This document shows, one piece after another, positions 40,301 through 51,506 of a stretch of DNA of 64,000 nt. This DNA is from Stercorarius parasiticus (Eukaryota > Chordata > Aves > Charadriiformes > Stercorariidae), in assembly GCA_013396915.1 (NCBI GenBank), contig VWZL01001934.1:141122-205121 (forward strand). Reading direction: 5' to 3'. The notes under the pieces were generated by a model. The model was not told the DNA's origin, did no database searches, and worked only from the letters and a program-made list of their open reading frames with translations. Every line of letters starts with the position of its first letter. Position 1 is the stretch's first letter. Both the position numbers and the translations under genes were made by a program.

Positions 40301-41829
40301 CATTGGAGACACAAATCCTGTATTTGGAAACCTATTTAGTAACTTTGATTTTAAATTCTTTTGAGGGCACACAAATACAGATTTGGTTATTTTGGGCATA
40401 AGTTTCTTTTCCAAAATACTGTGGGCTAGACTTGTCCCAGGCAAAAATTTGTGTCTTGAAGCTACAGCCCTAGCAAGTGGGAGATGAAGAGGAAGAAGCC
40501 AGCTTGCTCAGAAGCACAGCTGACCGTTTAATCGAACTGCAGACTGTGTAATACCCTTGCAGAAGAAATCAGTCTTTCGCAACTAAAGGTTTCCAAGGTT
40601 TCTCTTGAGTTAGTTCTGAGGATAAGTTGTGTCTTAGGGGAATTCTTCTGCCAGTTGGGCTAATTAACATGATAATTTGCTGTTTCATTAGCTACATCTT
40701 TCATGGGAAATATGAGAGCGTTTCCTTCATAACAAGGAGAAAACATTTTACTTGTTTTTGTTTTTCATGGCACTGATGAGAATTGTCTGAAAACTTCCCT
40801 GAACGGGGATGAAAATGTTATTTAGAAGGCCACACTTTTAATTTTGCTTTCTTTTATTTTAAATGCTCCTTTACTAAGCACGCTTAGAACTGAGCATCAA
40901 TTCTGTCTGGAGCCCTTTTCCACATCCTTTAATACTTTCAAAACTAGGGTATGTCATTGAAGAGATTTCACTTGTCATTATCCAAGAAGCATTTTGTACA
41001 GGGAAAGAGAAGTATGGCCCAGGAGAGATAGCGCATGATGTAGCCAAAATAGGAACTTTTTTTTTTATTTATTTTAGTCTTCCCATATGTCCACATCAAA
41101 AATGAAATTTGTACCTGACTAATCTAGGAGTAAATCCTGCAAAGATCTGGGCTGAAGCGTCCTGTAATCATTGTAATCTCCATCACGGTGCCCATGAATG
41201 GACAGAGGAATCCAGCTGTAGGCCTCTGCTCTTATTAGCTTGTATATTGTGAGACCTGAGTTCTGGTTGGACTTTTTATTAGTTTCTGAAATTATTTTGT
41301 GTGTCAAGACTAGATGGTGGTGAGATTCAAGCTTCTGCTAAGTTTTTGGAAAAAGTCAGCTCTTGTGAATTTACCAGCAAAATTGTATGTGTGTCCTTCA
41401 GCAAGTCCTCGCCTCTGTCTGTGCCTTAGATTGTCTCTATATGTTGCATCTTTTGTTTGGAAAAGCCATCATCAACCCATCGATGCCCCTGCTATTCTGG
41501 TGCAGGTTAGATGAGCTAGGAGAGTTCCGGTTACATAATCTAATCTCTGATTCGAGGGGAGCCATATTCTGGTTGGCTGACCAATTAGTTGGCTTTTAAA
41601 ATATCAGCTCAGTCATGGCAGTGGGCAGGTGGAAATTGGTTTATGTTAGAGGAGTGTCTGGGGGTTGATGTTAGAGAAGAACGCCCCGTCATCCTGAACT
41701 CTTGGTTGCCCGTAGACCTCTGCTCTTGAGCGAATCTTAAGCATGTATCACGGGAGGGTGAGAGAGGCTGTGGAGCAGCAGTATCAATTCTGAATCTGCA
41801 CTCGGTGAATAATTCATTCTTTGTTAAAG

Positions 41830-42030
41830 CCGTGGCGGAGGTGGTGAGCCCCTCGAGAGGCCGGCCGGTTTGGCCCTGGCCGCTCCCAGAAGCCAGGACA
41901 CACCTGTTAGTAGCCAGGGGCACGGAGATTGGTTGGGTGGAAGGAATGCACCTGCGCAGGGAGGGGAGGAGGACTACATGTAAGACGAGCCTTAGACACT
42001 CGCCGTCTCTTCTCAATTCCAGCTTAACAA
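41830..42030 (+). promoter_or_regulatory. CpG-rich patch with two CACCTG boxes; candidate primary-transcript promoter
   Basis: About 200 bp with roughly 13 CpGs, in surroundings that are CpG-poor. It contains CACCTG at 41901-41906 and 41949-41954, an inverted CCAAT box (GATTGG, 41927-41932) between them, a GC-box-like GGGAGGGGAGGAGG at about 41959-41972, and a donor-like GTAAGA at 41980-41985. In mammals the mir-200b/200a/429 promoter lies upstream of the cluster and has ZEB-bound E-boxes of this type (established knowledge). This patch is about 12 kb upstream of mir-200b, farther than the roughly 4 kb in human, so the link is inference. It could equally be an unrelated enhancer or a small CpG island. 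Confidence 0.35.
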
Positions 42031-44414
42031 GCAACAGCGCTCTGGGCTGCGAAGAAACCCAATGCACCTTTTAATCCTTTGCTTTCCTTTTTTTTTTTTT
42101 TTTTAAATTTGGTTTTATTTCAGTAGTCTATTACGATTTAGAAGTGTGTTGTGTTTTCAGGTACAGTTCTATTTTTGTCTTCATTTGTTTCGTGTGAATT
42201 TCACTGCGAAAGCCTCTCGCTCCGAGTTCGTCTTTTCCAGGACACAGAAAGATGGGAAGATGAAAACTCTTGTGCGCGCTTTCCTGACGATCATTTCGTC
42301 CTTTTTATTACCCACTTGAAGGCTGATGATCTTGGTTTGGGAGAAGGTGGTTGTGCTTCCAGCACTGAAGTTGTTTGCGTGTGTGTGTGTTCATGGTCCT
42401 GGTAAGCCATAGTGTCCAGGTACTGCGGTAAAAGGTGATCTAACGAGCATGAAGAATGACTTCTTTAATGCCTTTTGTAACTTGTTCATCAATATTCTCC
42501 TCTCAACTTAACTTTCTTTAGGACTCTGTCCTCTTTTCTCTTCCTCCTCCTTTCCCCAGGTAGATTAAAGAGGGTTTTGTTATAGGTATCGGGTTGTGTC
42601 TGCTCGGAGTTATGGGGGATGGGAGAACAGCGCATGAATTCAAACGTTCATTTTACAACTAGCCAAACCAGTCAGGGCAGGTACGAGCAGAACTGAGAAA
42701 CTGAATAGGAGGGAGCCAGTGGGGGAAAGCTGGTTTCGCTGAGATGTCATGGTGAGCTTGGAAAAAAAGACCTCTGTGGAAAAGGTTTATTGTGACTAAA
42801 ATGAAACGAGTAGAAAATTAAAGAGGGCTCTCTCAAAAGAGAGTCCTTGCATTTCAAAGAGGATCCAGCTTTGGTACTAACAACAGTGAGGTTTCTAAAT
42901 GCAAATATGCTATCAGCTCCTTTTCAATTTCTGTGTAATGTTTGCCATTTTTCAGTTAGTTTTTTAATTAACTGGCATTTTAATGTGTTTTATTGCAATT
43001 GCAAAACGCCCAGTCCTCTAGTTTTAGTTTCTCTACTACTTTGGAGCCAAAGTTGATTCCTCAGATAGGGTGCTGGAAGTGAAGGAAACAGATTTGGAAT
43101 TTTTCAAACACTGCTTTTGTTTAGATGAAGTGGAAGTCAAGGAAAGATCTTGTTCTGCTTTAGTCGTCGGTTTCCGCTCATGGCATGGAGGAGCCATTTT
43201 GGGTTCATTTTGTTTATTCTTTTATTACCTGAGGCTTTTTTTTTTTGTGTGTGTGTGCATGACAAAATGAGCATAATTAAGTCTTCTCTTCGCTCTCCTG
43301 CTAGTTCACTCTCGTTAGGGAGCAACCCGTGCCAGCTGTGACTAGCCTTTACTTGCGCTGGCTAGTTGGACACCAAAGAGAGAGAGAAGACAAAACAAAG
43401 TGGTTTGCTTCATTTTTGAAGTGTGAAGTCTAGTTGTGGGTTGGATGCGATGGCTCTGCTGCTTTCTCAGACTGGAAGATCGAGGCGCCTTAAAAAAAAG
43501 CCCCTTCTTGTCTCTTGTAATTTGGTTGGCAGCTGGTAGGTGCTACTGTTGATGTGAGAATTTTGGATGAGGAGTAAGAGGTGTTTTGTAAGCAAGCAGC
43601 CTTCTTGTATAATTCATCTGCCCGGATTCAGGAAGAGGCATTAGCCTGGCTTTGTAGACACTGAGGGAGTCAGCAGAAAAATGTTTGCTCACTCCTGCCC
43701 TCCACCCCTTTAGTAAAACAGCCTTCTAGAAAGTTCGGCGAGGCACAAAGCTCGAACTAATTTCAGCTTTTGGCTGAAAAAATTTCAGAGTATCTAACTC
43801 TTCAGAAATAAGGAGGCAAAGCTAAATGCTCTTCCGTTTATTTAGTTTCAAGAAGGTCTTTAATAGCTCTTTTCTGAAAAATTTTGTCAGGAATACCTGC
43901 AATATTGCTAGTTTATTTACCTCATTTTCAGTGAGGTTAGCTCTTGATTTTTCCACCAGTATTTTCTTCTTGTAATTGCAAGTATTTAAATTCAAACAAC
44001 TTAACTTTTTAATGGAAAAAACTATGATTTAAAGATAATTTTACTTTATTCTAGACTCCTCTGTAACAGAAGCTTAGTTTCTGCTGGCTTGAATCTCAGA
44101 GAACAGCATTAATACCAAAAAATTGTGTGCCGTTCTGTCTGTACGCAAATACCAAAAAGCTCAAGCCAGCTAAAAGGTTTTATCGGCAGGACTACATATT
44201 TAATTTCGACTTCGCAAATTCAGGAATGGTCTCAGGCTTTTTAATTGTTTTGATACCTTTTTTTAATTTGAACTCACATAGCAGCTTGCAAATGTGGGTG
44301 TCTTAAGTTAAGTGCCTACACAGAGCTGGAGGTGATGCATGACGAGCCTTTCGAAAGCTCCTTTCCTTTCTGGGTGTTTAAATCGCTCTCAACATTCATT
44401 AATTTAACTATTGA

Positions 44415-44450
<36 letters not shown>
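44415..44450. repeat. (ATT)12 microsatellite
   Basis: Twelve perfect ATT units in tandem. A shorter, imperfect relative (TTATTATTATTATTATT) occurs at about 47760-47776. Confidence 0.97.
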
Positions 44451-44453
<3 letters not shown>

Positions 44454-44522
44454 GAATGAGAATTTGGGCTGTTAAAAGACACTGTTTGGTATATGGGCAA
44501 CTAATTTCAGGCAATCCAAATG

Positions 44523-44576
44523 TCACAGAATTATAGAAAATCATAGAAATGCCAGGAATTTGGAAACTGTTAGCTT
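44523..44576 (-). mobile_element. possible CR1 3'-end relic
   Basis: CACAGAATTATAGAAAATCATAGAAATGCC followed by GGAATTTGGAA resembles a degraded reverse complement of the CR1 3' end (family pattern: 'cacagaatcatagaatcat...ggttggaa'). The usual downstream 'gacctc...catctagtcca' part is not recognisable, so this may be chance. Confidence 0.3.
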
Positions 44577-47500
44577 AACGTGGAGTTCTGTCTCCTCTTC
44601 CCGTTCCGCACAGCGAGCGATGATCCCAGTGAAGGCACAGGTATTTCTCCCCTGAATTAACTTATCTGCAGTGGGAATCATGACCACAACCTTGGCTATT
44701 TTACTACATTTCAGGAAAGCTAACAATCAGAATTTAAAAATCTGGCATCTTACAGAAGTCACTGAGATCTTGGGGTCACCGGTGTGAAACTCGAAATGCC
44801 AGATACAGCGATGCCGTTCAGTTTTCCAAATGGAGCAGGCGCTACATTCCTCTGGTGGTTATACTGGGCAGTCCTGGTCTGGAGCTGCCCCTCTAACACT
44901 CACTGGAACGTTGGTCCGTGCAGTGAATGAGTTCAAAGGAGGGTGAGTCCTGAACCTGACCTGGTGACACAGTTTTACTGGCACACATTGCCATATAAAA
45001 ACTGAGTAGTATTTCTTTATTTCAGAAAGATAGGAAAAATCCTCCCTGAAATGATGCTTTTCATTTAATCAGACTCCGAACCAATGAAAGGACACATTAA
45101 AATATATACCGGTTAATGATAGTGTTTGAAAATTGTTCCGATATAATATTCATAAAACTTTAACAATTCTCTTAGGCTTCCCCTTTTTTGTGACGGTTTA
45201 CTTATGCAGGAAATAGGGTTTTCTTGGTGTCCTTGGTCTAAAAATCACGGAGGAGGGCTGAAGTGATAATTTTCTGCGTTTCTACCAAAAAGGCACATAA
45301 TGAGATTTAGAATTACAAAAAAGCAAACTGGACATAAAACATACATGCCATCAGACGTTCATTTGTTAGACATTTTCTTTGCAAAACAAGTTAATTAGAA
45401 TGTTCTAACCCTATTTTGGGCAGGGGAAAGTGGCCCGAGGAAATTACATTTTACAACTGGGATGCGCATTCCACTTTAATTAGGTTTTGGTTTGTTTTTT
45501 TTTTCAAACGGCTCTGTTGTTAGAGTCAGGTAAGTCAGTTTTAGGGTCTTATTTTTCTTTAATCTTAGGATGTGGCAGAAGTAATCATGAATCAATAAGC
45601 AGCCTGAACTCTAAAAGAGAACTTAGTTTGCTTTGCTGCTTTTAAGCTTTCAAATAAGCCTGTCTGTCCTTTCAAACTCCAGGTAGAGCTTTTATCTGAT
45701 GGAGCTCGAAGATATAAAGGCTTAAGTTTCACATGCTTTGTTCTTTTCTTCGTCGTTGACTGTTGATTAAGGCTCAGCCCTACAGGTTAACTAACGAGTT
45801 ATTTTTTCCCCCCCACTGGAGCCGCGTTCTTTATCAGACCTGCAGCTACCTGGGTAAAAATGGGCATCGGGATATTCCCGCTCGCAGGAGAATTGATACC
45901 CAATTGTTTTAAGGCTGCTGGAACTTTGTCCTTGTACTTGAGGAGTGAGTGGGGGAGGCAGGTAAGGAAGTAGAAGAGGGGAGGAGAAAGAAAGGTAATA
46001 TAGGTACAAAGCTAATTACTAGTGCTGTTTAAAAAGAAAAAAAGTGGGGGTGGGGTTCATTTAAGTTCCTTGTTTTCCACTCCTCTTCAGTCATTCTTTC
46101 CTTTTTTCTCAAGGCCTGAACATTGGTAATAATGGTGATGATTAACTAAATGAAGTCGGTAACCTGGGCGACCATTAGGGTGGTTTTATATTTCATGGGT
46201 ACCGAATCGCCAGAGAAAGCAGACTATTGAGGACTCGGGAAAAATGAGATGGGGTGTTTGGGGTATTTTGGTGGTGGGTTGTTTTTTGGGTTTTTTTTTG
46301 CATTGTGGTTTTTTACTTTGCGTTTTGTGCCTTGATGTTTCACAACGGTAAGGTTATAACCGCCTTCTCCATGTTTTTCTTCTTCTCCTGTCTTTTTCAT
46401 TCCTTCTCTTCTTGACTTGCCACTTTTGAAAGATTCTGCATATGACTGAAGCGTAGTTCCCCCCGCTTGCAGGCCTACCTGGAAAATATTATCTTGGGGA
46501 GAAGAAAGGAGGTGAAAGAGAGGATTTCTTTCTCAATCTATTAGGTATATGCTAGATTAATTGGCGTGGAGATTTTATTTTGGTTTTTTTATGATGTATC
46601 TTAGACTTGTCCTGCTTCTGCCATAATAACTTAGTGTTATTCTCTCCAGACAAAGCATTTAATTACTTTTAATTGTGTGTTATTGCCACACTTGTATTGA
46701 GCGTACTAAAAGCAAGTGTCATCTTCTATGGAACCAGAAATTCTCCTAGTTCTCAGGCCTCTGAATTGCATATTTCACTGGCAATGCTAATGTAAGCAGC
46801 AAGCTGGTTGAACAGTTTGCAAATTTTTTTCCTTTTTTTTCTTTTTTGGTAAATACGAATAATTCATGTGCTTGCTAGGAATTAAGTAAGTCTCGAAACA
46901 GACTTAATAAATGAGCTGAAATTGTTTATTAGACCAATGGGAAATAAGCATGCTATCAGCTTTTAACTATTTTTATTTGCTGAACTAGGTAGAAACAAAT
47001 ATGCGGGATTTAGTATTAAAAAGGCAAAAGCTCTAGAATTACTATTGGGTGTGAAATGAGGATTTGTCTGAGAAATGCGTGCATTAAAAGAGAATGCTTC
47101 CATTTGACTTGTCTTTATGCAGGTTGAGCTGGTTAATAGAATCCATAATTCATGTGTACAGTGTGCCATGCCTTTTGGGGGGTTCTGTGCCTTATCATTT
47201 GTCATCGCAAGCATAGCCCTGGCTAGCAGGTGGCTACGGTATGGTGATTATATAGTGTTGGCTGTGTCTCTGAGTAACCTTCTCGGGGAACACTAAGCAA
47301 AGCATTCCTTAGTTTACGAAATTCGTGGCAGCTCCTGTCGTAAAGAAAAAGAATTGTGAGTGTTCTTTCCATCCTGTGTACAGAGTTGCACATGCTCCAT
47401 GTACTAAATCCGCAATAAAAAAAAAAAAAGAAGGTAGTTTTCCGATCTCGGTTTTATGATAAGAGCTATATAAACTCTTTATTTGATTTTGTGGATGTAT

Positions 47501-48120
47501 AGCATCTTAGCAGAGAGCAAAGTTTGGTTGTTCGTCTTTTGCTTGCTAATATAAGCAGAAAATTGCCACGTTTTTGTATGTAGTGTAAGTTTTCCTTGAA
47601 TTTGTTATCTACGATTTACTTGTTTTATGTATAAAGTATATCCTATGGTACTAAAGGGAAAAGAAGTTAAACAGAGGCAGTACTGTGCAGAAGATGACAC
47701 AAAGGCTCTTTCTCTTGTGCTGTGCTCTATTATTGACGGCAGTTGGGCAAACCAAGCAGATTATTATTATTATTATTTTAATGGATTAGCTCTGAAAGAG
47801 TTCCAGAAAGAGCCCAATGAAGGGCTTAGGTCTTCTTGGAAACTATTTCACAGTATTTTGCCTGTTACAATGTTAGATATTAATTTGTTTTGTTGTTGTT
47901 TTTCGCAAGAGACGTAATTTTCATCGCACAGTGATGATGGATAGGCCTGAAGTTTTGAAAAGAAAATTCACCAGCCATTGTCAGGTTCTATAATGATTAA
48001 CGCAACAGCAAGGCGCAAGAATTGCTTATTAGAACTGCATTATGCAACTAAGAAATATGTGCCTTTGTAATTATCGTGGCACACTACCGTTTCCCAGCTT
48101 AGATATGAAACCTATGCAGA

Positions 48121-48236
48121 GGTGGGGGGGCTGGGTTTTGTTTTATTTTGTGGTGGGGTTTTTTGTTTGTTTTTGAGTTCTTGGTGGGGGCGGGGGGTGT
48201 GTGTTTTGGTTTTGTGTTGTTTTGGTTTTTTACCTC
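48121..48236. repeat. G/T-rich low-complexity tract
   Basis: Over 100 bp made almost entirely of G and T on the plus strand. It includes GGTGGGGGGG (48121-48130), GGTGGGG (about 48152) and GGTGGGGGCGGGGGG (about 48183-48197). Several G runs within a short distance make G-quadruplex formation possible. I see no mobile-element signature. Confidence 0.85.
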
Positions 48237-50131
48237 CAGATGCAGGTTCTACTGGTTGATTTAATCTTCCGGTATTTAGCTCTCATGGAAGTCAATACAG
48301 GACAAGGCCTTAAGAAGTGACTGTTGAAAGTCAGTGTAGCACAGGGACGCAGTTCTGGTGCATTTGTGAAGGTGGTGATTTTAACTCATTTGGAAGCGGC
48401 AGTTTGACCTATGATGTGCTAACCATACTCTCCTGGTACACACTGTAAAGAGTCCGTATTTTCACTGGAAACAGATTTGGAGGACATTGCAAAGACCATG
48501 GTTAATGCCAGGGCTTTCAGGAGCCACATCTAGGGCAGCCCTAATCCACAGGAATCTTTTGAGAACAGCTCTACCGAGGGCTAGACGTGGAGGAAGGACT
48601 GGATGACTTAGCAGGTCTGCTCTAACTTCTGATTGCATAATATTCCAGTACTGTCTTTTCATAGTAGTATACTGTGAGTCAAATCCTGCTCTGGGCAGAT
48701 ACACCTGCCATGGCAATGACTTGCATTTTGTATCGTCACTAGCTCTGGAGGCAGAGTGTAATTGGCCCAAACCTCCTCGCCCAGTCGTACCACATCGAGT
48801 GAGTTCTGGACGCAGATTGTAGATGGCCATCTAGCATGCAGTCTGCAGAGCAGAATGAATGAATTGTACACATTTTCAGTGGAGGAGATGGTATATTTTA
48901 ATTAAAACCACCTTTTTTCCATTCCTACAAGGAGATATAAGAAACCGAATAATGCACTGAGGCCTTTCACCTTCCTGCAGTGAATTTAATCCAGACTGGT
49001 AGGGCTTTTTTTTGTCTTTCTCTTGGCATGTGTGAAGGGAATTGGTTGATCCAATTTCATTTCTTTTGGAACAGGTGTATTTGTAGCAGCACACCCCCTC
49101 ACAGAGTATTTAGCCTTTTGTTTGCAATTGCAAAAGGCAAGGTAAGAAAAGCAGGAGCTTTAAATTCAGATGGACAGCTGTGTTTCTCTCCAGGTCGTTG
49201 GAGAACTGCCTGGACACCTGGGCTGAGGGCTACTGACTGTTGTGTAGGACTGATGAAAAATGGCCATTGGTCCCTTCACGTACCTTGTGGGTTTTTTGCA
49301 ATCAACCCATCTAATGTACTCACCTTGCTTTATGAAAGAAACTTTGACCTTCCAAACAGCTTTAGTAGAAGGAAGGGCATTTCTAGTGAGAGCTAGAGTT
49401 AAGCTTTGAGCTAAACTGACCTGAAGGGTTTTTCTCTATCACAGAATGTGTCAAAGTCAGGAGTGTGAAAGAGTTCTTAAAAGAAAAGTCCATAAAAAAT
49501 TTCCTCATTTCCTATCCCTTTTGACTTTCCCTTTTGCCTACACCTACTGTAGAAAGAACCAACACTTTCCTTTCCTATTGAAATATCTCTTTATTTTAGG
49601 TGTTCTCCACCTCTGGAGAGCAGGAGGCATGTGAGAGATGGTATAATACTGCTCACTAGGTACCAGAGCACTGGGACTGTTTCGTACGTTCTGGACACAG
49701 AGGGAGGTGTCCTGTTGAATCTCTTGGCAAGATTTGGATTTTATACCTTTTAAGCTTTAGTTTGTGGCATTTCTGTACATGGTTTTTAGCTTGAACGTGC
49801 ATCTGCGTCAGTTGAAAGGTTCCCATAGTAGGAAACTGGCTTAAGGAACGATCCCCTGAGACCCAGGAGGGGCAGGATTGCTGCTGAAGGCCTGCGATTT
49901 CTTTGCTTAGAGTCTGTTCCTAGGACGGTGTTCTCATGCTCATAAAAGCAGGCGATGTCACCTTCTAGCTGGGCCACAGATGAAAATACTATGCATGAGG
50001 CTGAAATATTCCTGCAATATTGGAAAATAGTAGGATCATGCCAGCACCTGCTCCTATTGGGTTTCGTCAGAAATGAAATGGTGATTGCCTTGAGTTGCCC
50101 TTATGGCATCTTTGAGATGTCATCAGAAATA

Positions 50132-50187
50132 CTAGATCACAGAAAATTTAGTTTGGGTTGGGCTGGTAAAGGTCATCTAGTCTGAGC
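50132..50187 (-). mobile_element. degenerate CR1 3'-end fragment
   Basis: GATCACAGAAAATTTAGTTT, then GGGTTGGGCTGGTAAAGGTCATCTAGTCTGAGC, follow the CR1 3'-end pattern in reverse complement ('aatcacagaat...tttgggttggaaaggacctctaaagatcatctagtcc'). Several substitutions and deletions indicate an old copy. Confidence 0.5.
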
Positions 50188-51432
50188 TAAAGCTAGATCT
50201 GGTAGCTCAGGGCCTTTTCCGACTGAGTTCAGAAAATCGTCAAGGATGCAGGATTCACAGCTTCTCATCTCCCACTCGGTCTGATAGTCTGTGGCACGCT
50301 TAGCATCGCTCCACTCCATGTCACGAGAAAGTGGGGCAATGGCAGTGCACTTGAATGCTGATGTAAAATATTTACGCATTTTTCCTTTTGCAGTCACTAT
50401 TTTTAAGTGAGAAAGTAGTTTCCTGGCAGCTTTCCGAGGTTACTGTGGTATAAAATGTTAAGATTAAGCAAAGGCCCTTTTATCAGCTGAAGAGGATATC
50501 TTAAAAAAAAAAAAAAGCCTCTATATTCTCTGCGCTGACATCTCAGGTATTTTCTACTCCAAGTTCAAGGGAGAAACGTTCCCTTGTCCACCTCAGTTGT
50601 AGGAAGCATTGGAAAACTTTATCCATGCAGCAGCTTCCATTTGAGGCAAAGGGAATTACACGTTGCATTGGAGGGCAGAACTAGATGGATAAATTCAAGG
50701 ATACGAGCCCACGCTCACTCTGAAGTGATGGGATGTATTATGTTATAGTGCGTATTCAAGGGACTAAGTTTCATGACTTTAGACAAATCTATGAACGGAT
50801 GTTTTGAGGAAGTGGCTTTTGGGGAACAGCATCCTTTGCTGTAGGTCTGTAGTGTAACAGCTCTTGTTTCGGCAGCTCTTGGATCAATGTCCAAACCAAG
50901 GAGCTAAAAAAAGCCTTTTTGTTACTTGACAGTGAAAGGGATGGCAAGATTCAAGTGTGGCAACAGTAAAACTTGTATCGGTTCTGAAACCCCCTCAAAA
51001 TACCTTATGCACAGAACCACAAAACTCTCCCAACAGCCAGGAGACCAGAATCCACAGTTAGGACCTCTCCATGTGTTTCTGGCCTGTGCTTCTGCGCCAC
51101 TGGATGGACTTTGCCGTTCGACTCCTTTGTTAGGAGTGTCAGGTCTGACAACCCAGGCCTATTTACGTGTGTTCATCACCTTCAGTCCCCGAGCAATTAG
51201 TGAAAATTCAGCTGTTTAGCCTCCAGTACTGACGCCAAATAGGAAGGAGTCACTTCTCAAGGAATGAAAGACATCTTGTTTGCGCTATTAAAAACCTGAC
51301 ATGTCACTACCAATGGGACACCAGCAGAGGATGTCTTTTACATAAATTACTTAGTTCTGGTCATTAAGTGAGCCTTGGTATACTCTGATTCTAGTACAAT
51401 CATGCAAACATCTACTTGTAATGTACCTACTT

Positions 51433-51506
51433 TAGAATCATAGAATCACAGGGTTGGAAGGGACCTCTGGAGATCATCTAGTCCAACCCCCTGCCAGAGC
51501 AGGGTC
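51433..51506 (-). mobile_element. CR1 LINE 3'-end fragment
   Basis: The segment reads AGAATCATAGAATCACAGGG, then TTGGAAGGGACCTCTGGAGA, then TCATCTAGTCCAACCCCCTG and CCAGAGCAGGGTC. This is the classic reverse complement of a bird CR1 3' terminus, with the octamer-like tail at the left end. It is only about 75 bp, a severely 5'-truncated insertion. It lies about 2.3 kb upstream of mir-200b. Confidence 0.9.

Larger units (their letters stand above)
29842..41829. other. non-coding interval, one weak candidate exon
   Basis: Twelve kilobases with no recognisable gene or mobile element. It contains an AT-rich dinucleotide-like patch (about 34361-34398), an imperfect local duplication of ATGGTATATTT (about 35005-35042), T-rich runs near 33549 and 37277, and a possible exon at 33014-33188 listed separately. 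Open frames reach 145 codons (33586-34023) but resemble nothing I know. Confidence 0.55.

Noticed and set aside
41609..42067. 152-codon open frame on the minus strand over the CpG-rich patch
   Set aside because: High GC removes stop codons; the peptide matches no family I know and an 89-codon frame is open on the other strand.
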